Source: Pseudoflavonifractor sp. 60 (GTDB lineage: Bacteria; Bacillota; Clostridia; Oscillospirales; Oscillospiraceae). Taken from it: a stretch of DNA of 43,641 nt. This document shows positions 40,337-43,641 of the stretch, piece after piece (within the stretch, counting starts at the first letter, position 1; every line of letters starts with the position of its first letter). The stretch lies in NCBI RefSeq assembly GCF_009911645.1, contig NZ_QWKI01000035.1, positions 1-43,641 on the forward strand, in the 5' to 3' direction. The notes under the pieces are model-generated. The model saw only the letters and a program-made list of their open reading frames with translations, was not told the origin of the DNA and searched no databases. Made by a program: the position numbers and the translations under genes.

Positions 40337-41659
40337 TCAGTCCTCCCTGTCCCGGGCCGACCAGCCGGCGGTCACCGTGTCCTCGCCGCTGTCGTCGTAG
40401 GTGAGCAGCAGCTCCTCCCCCTCCAGTCCCTGGGCCACCAGCGCCGCCGCCGCCTGCCGGGGGGGAAGCACCAGGGAGGTGGTCCCGCTGGCGGCGTAGC
40501 TGCGCAGGCAGATGACAAACTGGACAATCTGTCCCCGCTCCACCAGAAAGCGGGCGGCACAGTTTCCCTCCAGCTGGACCGGAACGCCGTTCAGACTGTA
40601 TCCAAACTCGATCTCCCAGCCCTCGGGCCGCTCCGACACCGACAGCAGATAGAGCCGGGCCTCCCCGCAGCGACTGGCCGTCACCGACAGGGCCAGCTGG
40701 CGGCAGGTCTCCACGCTGTTGAACAAAGCGCCGCTCTCCCCCTGGCTTATTACAGGGAATAGGCCGCTCTCGCTCCGGCCCTCGTACAGGTACTGGGCCA
40801 CGCCCCGGTCGGACAGACGGACGCTGTCGTCCCCGCTGCGGGCCACCTGCTCGTCGGTGGAGTAGAAGCTGGTGGAGTTCAGGGAGAAGCCCAGATCTTG
40901 GACCAGGGACTGGAGGGCCCCCTGTCCCGCCACGGGGTTAGAGGCGGTGTAGATCATGGGGGCCGGGGCCTGGGGCAGCAGCAGGGTATCCGGGTCCAGC
41001 TCCTGGTAGAGCTCCGACTCAAAGGCGTAGAAGGCCCCGTTGCCGGTCACGCCAGACAGAGCCTCAGCCAGGGAGAAGGGGTCGGCCACCTCGGACCGGC
41101 AGCGGTAATACCGCCCGTCCCCCACGTCCTGGTAGTACAGGTCGACCCCGTCCTCCCACACCGTGAGCACAATGCGGCGGACGCTGGCGGTCAGGCCGGT
41201 CTCGCTCCCCGACAGCCAGCCCAGCAGCACGGGCAGAGGGACCTCCCCCTGAAAGTCCATATACACGCTCTGCATTTCAGTCAGGGCCCGCTCCCAATGC
41301 CCCCGGCTGACGGCCTCGGGGGCTCCCGCGCTGGACAGCGCCTCTACCAGAGGGCCGGCCACCTGCTGGAACAGCTCCTGGCAGGTCCCCTGGTCGTAGC
41401 GGATCCCCCAGCGCACCTCTCCGGACTCCAGCTCAGAGCTGGCCGGCAGATTTACCGCCATTGCCAGCGGTACCGCGCCGGTGCCCCGGCTGACGCTCTG
41501 GCTCTGGCCTGGGGCGGCCTGAATCCCCTCCTCCCGGAACAGCCCGCTCAGGGGTCCTACCAGGGGGGTCTGGGCCACCAGCCACAGGGCGGAGCAGGTG
41601 AGCAGCACAATGAGTACGTCCTTGGCCAGCTCAATGGCCCGGCGTTTCCTATTGTCCAT
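40337..41659 (-). CDS. yycH: YycH-like regulator of WalK
   Basis: A 440-residue protein with a short basic cytoplasmic tail, one transmembrane helix (about 12-32, DVLIVLLTCSALWLVAQTP), and a large external domain with a SATLxx-like YycH layout (TASVRRIVLTVWEDGVDLYYQDVGDGRYYRC, FSLNSTSFYSTDEQVARSGDDSVRLSDRGVAQY). It should form the periplasm-side WalK regulatory complex with YycI. The frame opens at a TTG at 41674, but the ATG at 41659 inside the end of walK (11-bp overlap), with GAGGGA upstream, is the better start. The overlap means coupled translation with the kinase. Confidence 0.85.
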   Translation of the reverse strand: MDNRKRRAIELAKDVLIVLLTCSALWLVAQTPLVGPLSGLFREEGIQAAPGQSQSVSRGTGAVPLAMAVNLPASSELESGEVRWGIRYDQGTCQELFQQVAGPLVEALSSAGAPEAVSRGHWERALTEMQSVYMDFQGEVPLPVLLGWLSGSETGLTASVRRIVLTVWEDGVDLYYQDVGDGRYYRCRSEVADPFSLAEALSGVTGNGAFYAFESELYQELDPDTLLLPQAPAPMIYTASNPVAGQGALQSLVQDLGFSLNSTSFYSTDEQVARSGDDSVRLSDRGVAQYLYEGRSESGLFPVISQGESGALFNSVETCRQLALSVTASRCGEARLYLLSVSERPEGWEIEFGYSLNGVPVQLEGNCAARFLVERGQIVQFVICLRSYAASGTTSLVLPPRQAAAALVAQGLEGEELLLTYDDSGEDTVTAGWSARDRED

Positions 41660-43427
41660 AGCCCGGTCCCTCAATATTCAGCTCCAGCCGGATGGCCAGC
41701 CCCGGCTGCTCTTTGTCCAGCAGGGTGATCTGGCCGCGGTGGCGCTCCACAATCTCTTTGGCGATGGACAGCCCCAGACCGGTGCCCCCCGACTGGCGGG
41801 AGCGGGCCTTGTCAACCCGGTAAAACCGCTCAAAAATGCGGGGGCGGTCCTCCTCGGGGATGCCGATGCCGTCATCGTCCACAATCATCCAGACCCGGTT
41901 CCGCTTCCGTCCGGCGTAAATGTCAATGTGTCCCCCGTTAGGAGTATATTTGATGGAGTTTGAGACAATATTCATCATCACCTGAAGGATACGCTCCCGG
42001 TCGGCCAGAATCTCGGGCAGGTCGGGCTCGATATCCAGAGTCAGAGTGTGGTCGTGCTTCTGGGACTCCATATAGACGGCGTTGTAGATATCCCGCACCG
42101 CCTCGCCGAAGGGGAAGCGGGCCAGCTTCAGCTCGCTGCGCTCCGAGTCGAACCGGGACAGGGTCAGCAGGTCCTGGACGATGTGGGTCATGCGGTCGCT
42201 CTCGTTGAGGATGACCCCCAGAAACTTCTTCTCCATATCCGGCGGCAGCTCTCCTGCGTTGTCGGTGAGGGTCTCGGCGTAGGAGCGGATGTTGGTCAGG
42301 GGGGTTCGCAGCTCGTGGGAGACGTTGGCCACAAACTCCCGGCGCATCTCCTCGTTCTTCCGCTGCTCGGTGACGTCGTGGAGGACCACCAGAGCGCCTC
42401 CGCCTGCCCGGCCCCGGTCAAAGGGGGCCATCAGCAGCTGGAAAAAGCTGTCCCGCACCTGCCGCTCCTCCTCCAGGTGGTCGTCGGCGGTGAGGACCTG
42501 GTCCAGGGTCGCCCCCCCGGTAAACAGCTCCTCAAAGGTGGTCTCGGGCCCGATGGTGCGGCGGAGCATCCGGGAGGCGGCGGGGTTGGAGTGGATCACC
42601 GTCCCCTCCCGGGAAAAGGCCACAACCCCGTCGGTCATGTGGAGAAACAGGGTGTCCAGCTTGTTGCGCTCGTTCTCCACCTGGCGCAGGGTGTCCTGGA
42701 GCTGGCCGGCCATATCGTTGAAGGTATCGGTGAGTACGCCGATCTCGTCCTGGGACAGCACCTCGATTTTCCGGGAAAAGTCCCGCTCCGCAACCCGCAT
42801 GGCCCCCTCGGTCAGCTTCTGAATGGGGGTCACCATGGTCTTAGACAGCAGGAAGGAGAGGAGGATGGAGATGACCAGTCCAAAGGCCAGCGCCTCAATA
42901 ATCAGCACCAGCATCTGGTTGGTCAGGTCGTTGGAGGTGGCCTTGTTGTCCAGGATGTAGATGATATAGCTCTCCCCGCCCCGGTGGATGGGGATGGCCA
43001 CGTCCATGAAGTCCTGGGTCAGACTGCTCTCGTCCCCCGCCTCCCCCGTCTCCAGGCCGGTGGTCAGCGCAAAGACCAGATTTTCCGTGTAGTCCAGCTG
43101 CGCCTCCTCCCCGTCGGGGGAGACCAGGCACAGACCGCTGCCGTCAAGGATGTACAGCTTCCGGTTGCGGTTGTCAACCCCCAGCTCGCCGGCGTAGGCC
43201 TCCAGCACCTGGAACATCTGCCGCGCCCCGTCCTCCTCCTCGCCGGAGGGGGTTGTCAGGTCGTGGTAGAGCAGCGGGTCTTGGAATACATCGGACATTT
43301 GACTGTAAAAGTCCTCCAGATAAAAGGCGGTCACCGAGTTGATGAGGAAGGCCCCCACTATCATCATCAGGGACATAATCAGCAGGACCATAATCATAAC
43401 CAGCTTCATATGCAGACTGCGGAGCAT
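41649..43427 (-). CDS. walK: WalK sensor histidine kinase
   Basis: A 592-residue membrane kinase for wall metabolism, partner of the response regulator WalR. Two transmembrane helices (about 8-31 and 172-195) flank an external sensor of about 140 residues. HAMP is about 196-248 and PAS about 252-345. The HisKA domain has phospho-acceptor H371 in FVANVSHELRTPL. The ATPase has the N box around NIVSNSIKYTPNG, G1 in DDDGIGIP (about 517-524) and G2 in GGTGLGLSIA (about 547-556). The ATG at 43427 has a GGGAGGG site. Normally walR lies directly upstream, but the 214 bp visible upstream hold only hairpin repeats, so walR is further away or elsewhere. Confidence 0.95.
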   Translation of the reverse strand: MLRSLHMKLVMIMVLLIMSLMMIVGAFLINSVTAFYLEDFYSQMSDVFQDPLLYHDLTTPSGEEEDGARQMFQVLEAYAGELGVDNRNRKLYILDGSGLCLVSPDGEEAQLDYTENLVFALTTGLETGEAGDESSLTQDFMDVAIPIHRGGESYIIYILDNKATSNDLTNQMLVLIIEALAFGLVISILLSFLLSKTMVTPIQKLTEGAMRVAERDFSRKIEVLSQDEIGVLTDTFNDMAGQLQDTLRQVENERNKLDTLFLHMTDGVVAFSREGTVIHSNPAASRMLRRTIGPETTFEELFTGGATLDQVLTADDHLEEERQVRDSFFQLLMAPFDRGRAGGGALVVLHDVTEQRKNEEMRREFVANVSHELRTPLTNIRSYAETLTDNAGELPPDMEKKFLGVILNESDRMTHIVQDLLTLSRFDSERSELKLARFPFGEAVRDIYNAVYMESQKHDHTLTLDIEPDLPEILADRERILQVMMNIVSNSIKYTPNGGHIDIYAGRKRNRVWMIVDDDGIGIPEEDRPRIFERFYRVDKARSRQSGGTGLGLSIAKEIVERHRGQITLLDKEQPGLAIRLELNIEGPGYGQ

Positions 43428-43511
43428 TCGGGACCCTCCCCTCTGTTATTTTTCGTGCAAAAAATACGCTGCGGCATCAGCTGCTCAGCACCATTTGGCA
43501 ACGGGGGCTCT
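43428..43511. other. Upstream region of walK, nothing recognised
   Basis: No gene, clear promoter or coding frame was found between walK and the hairpin cluster. Apart from the ribosome binding site of walK, the segment shows only an A/T-rich patch near 43447-43470. Confidence 0.4.
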
Positions 43512-43603
43512 CCAGTGCGTACACTGGGGCGGGACGAGGGATGGGCCCTGCTTCGCAGGGCCCCCAAGCGGCGAAGCCGCTTGCCCCCTTTGGCAAAGGG
43601 GGC
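43512..43603. repeat. Cluster of four hairpin palindromes
   Basis: Four consecutive inverted repeats occur in 92 bp. CCAGTG/CACTGG is at 43512-43527. GGGCCCTGC/GCAGGGCCC is at 43543-43563. AAGCGGC/GCCGCTT is at 43566-43582. GCCCCCTTTG/CAAAGGGGGC is at 43583-43603. They carry no T runs and no coding frame. The first unit resembles one at 28920-28935. This looks like a REP/MITE-type dispersed intergenic element that continues toward the window end. Confidence 0.6.
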
Positions 43604-43641
43604 CCCTGAGCGAAGCGAAGGCGGGGGATTGTCAACGGCAG

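Noticed and set aside
43512-43603. CRISPR array
   Set aside because: The four palindromes differ from each other and there are no equal-length spacers or identical repeats.

Overview
The window looks like a chromosomal segment of a GC-rich, spore-forming Gram-positive clostridium, most likely an Oscillospiraceae/Ruminococcaceae-type gut bacterium. The evidence is a WalK-YycH-YycI signalling cluster, a CIRCE element before groESL, a T-box leader, a two-gene SufC/SufB iron-sulfur system, an nnr/LolA-like lipoprotein/alr/mazF cluster, lipoprotein signal peptides, AGGAGG ribosome binding sites and frequent ATGA/GTGA gene overlaps. The family assignment is inference. No phage, transposase, CRISPR array, rRNA or tRNA gene was seen.

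Layout. (1) 1-2.6 kb: a small accessory region with an LRR-like protein, a two-helix membrane protein whose 3' end seems lost, an RNHCP zinc-ribbon protein with a structured leader RNA, and a GNAT acetyltransferase. (2) 2.6-6.9 kb: a tandem P-II-like protein with a DUF1538 membrane protein, a ComFB protein and a serpin lipoprotein. (3) 6.9-10.4 kb: groES-groEL and rtcB. (4) 10.4-15.2 kb: a secreted hypothetical protein, a MazF/NdoA toxin without a visible antitoxin, alanine racemase, a YdcC/GerS-like lipoprotein and the NAD(P)HX repair enzyme. (5) 15.2-17.6 kb: SufC, SufB and a translationally coupled small protein. (6) 17.6-25.1 kb: a phenylalanine T-box leader followed by three non-translation genes, then pheS, an Imm51-type immunity gene, pheT and a threonine aldolase. 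(7) 25.2-27.7 kb: a transglutaminase-like lipoprotein and a voltage-gated-type K+ channel with two C-terminal RCK_C-like domains. (8) 28.0-31.3 kb: a NagD-type HAD phosphatase, the CCA-adding enzyme and a membrane-anchored GH25 lysozyme. (9) 31.4-32.3 kb: a divergent XRE regulator/SLOG protein pair with an operator-like site between them. (10) 32.4-36.4 kb: asnA, a MetH reactivation subunit and a split MetH, linked by overlaps. (11) 36.5-43.4 kb: walK-yycH-yycI followed by murI, an RlmL-type methyltransferase and a lipid kinase. (12) 43.5-43.6 kb: a run of hairpin repeats.

Recurring functions are cell-wall homeostasis (WalKHI, MurI, Alr, GH25, polysaccharide deacetylase, lipid kinase), protein quality control (GroESL), RNA repair and maturation (RtcB, CCA enzyme, RlmL-like), translation (PheST) and Fe-S assembly. 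The most novel-looking items are a predicted pseudoknotted leader RNA before the RNHCP gene with an anti-Shine-Dalgarno strand, the Phe T-box that reads first into cell-surface genes, the Imm51 gene lodged between pheS and pheT, the roughly 100-residue insertion in PheT, and the MazF toxin without an antitoxin.
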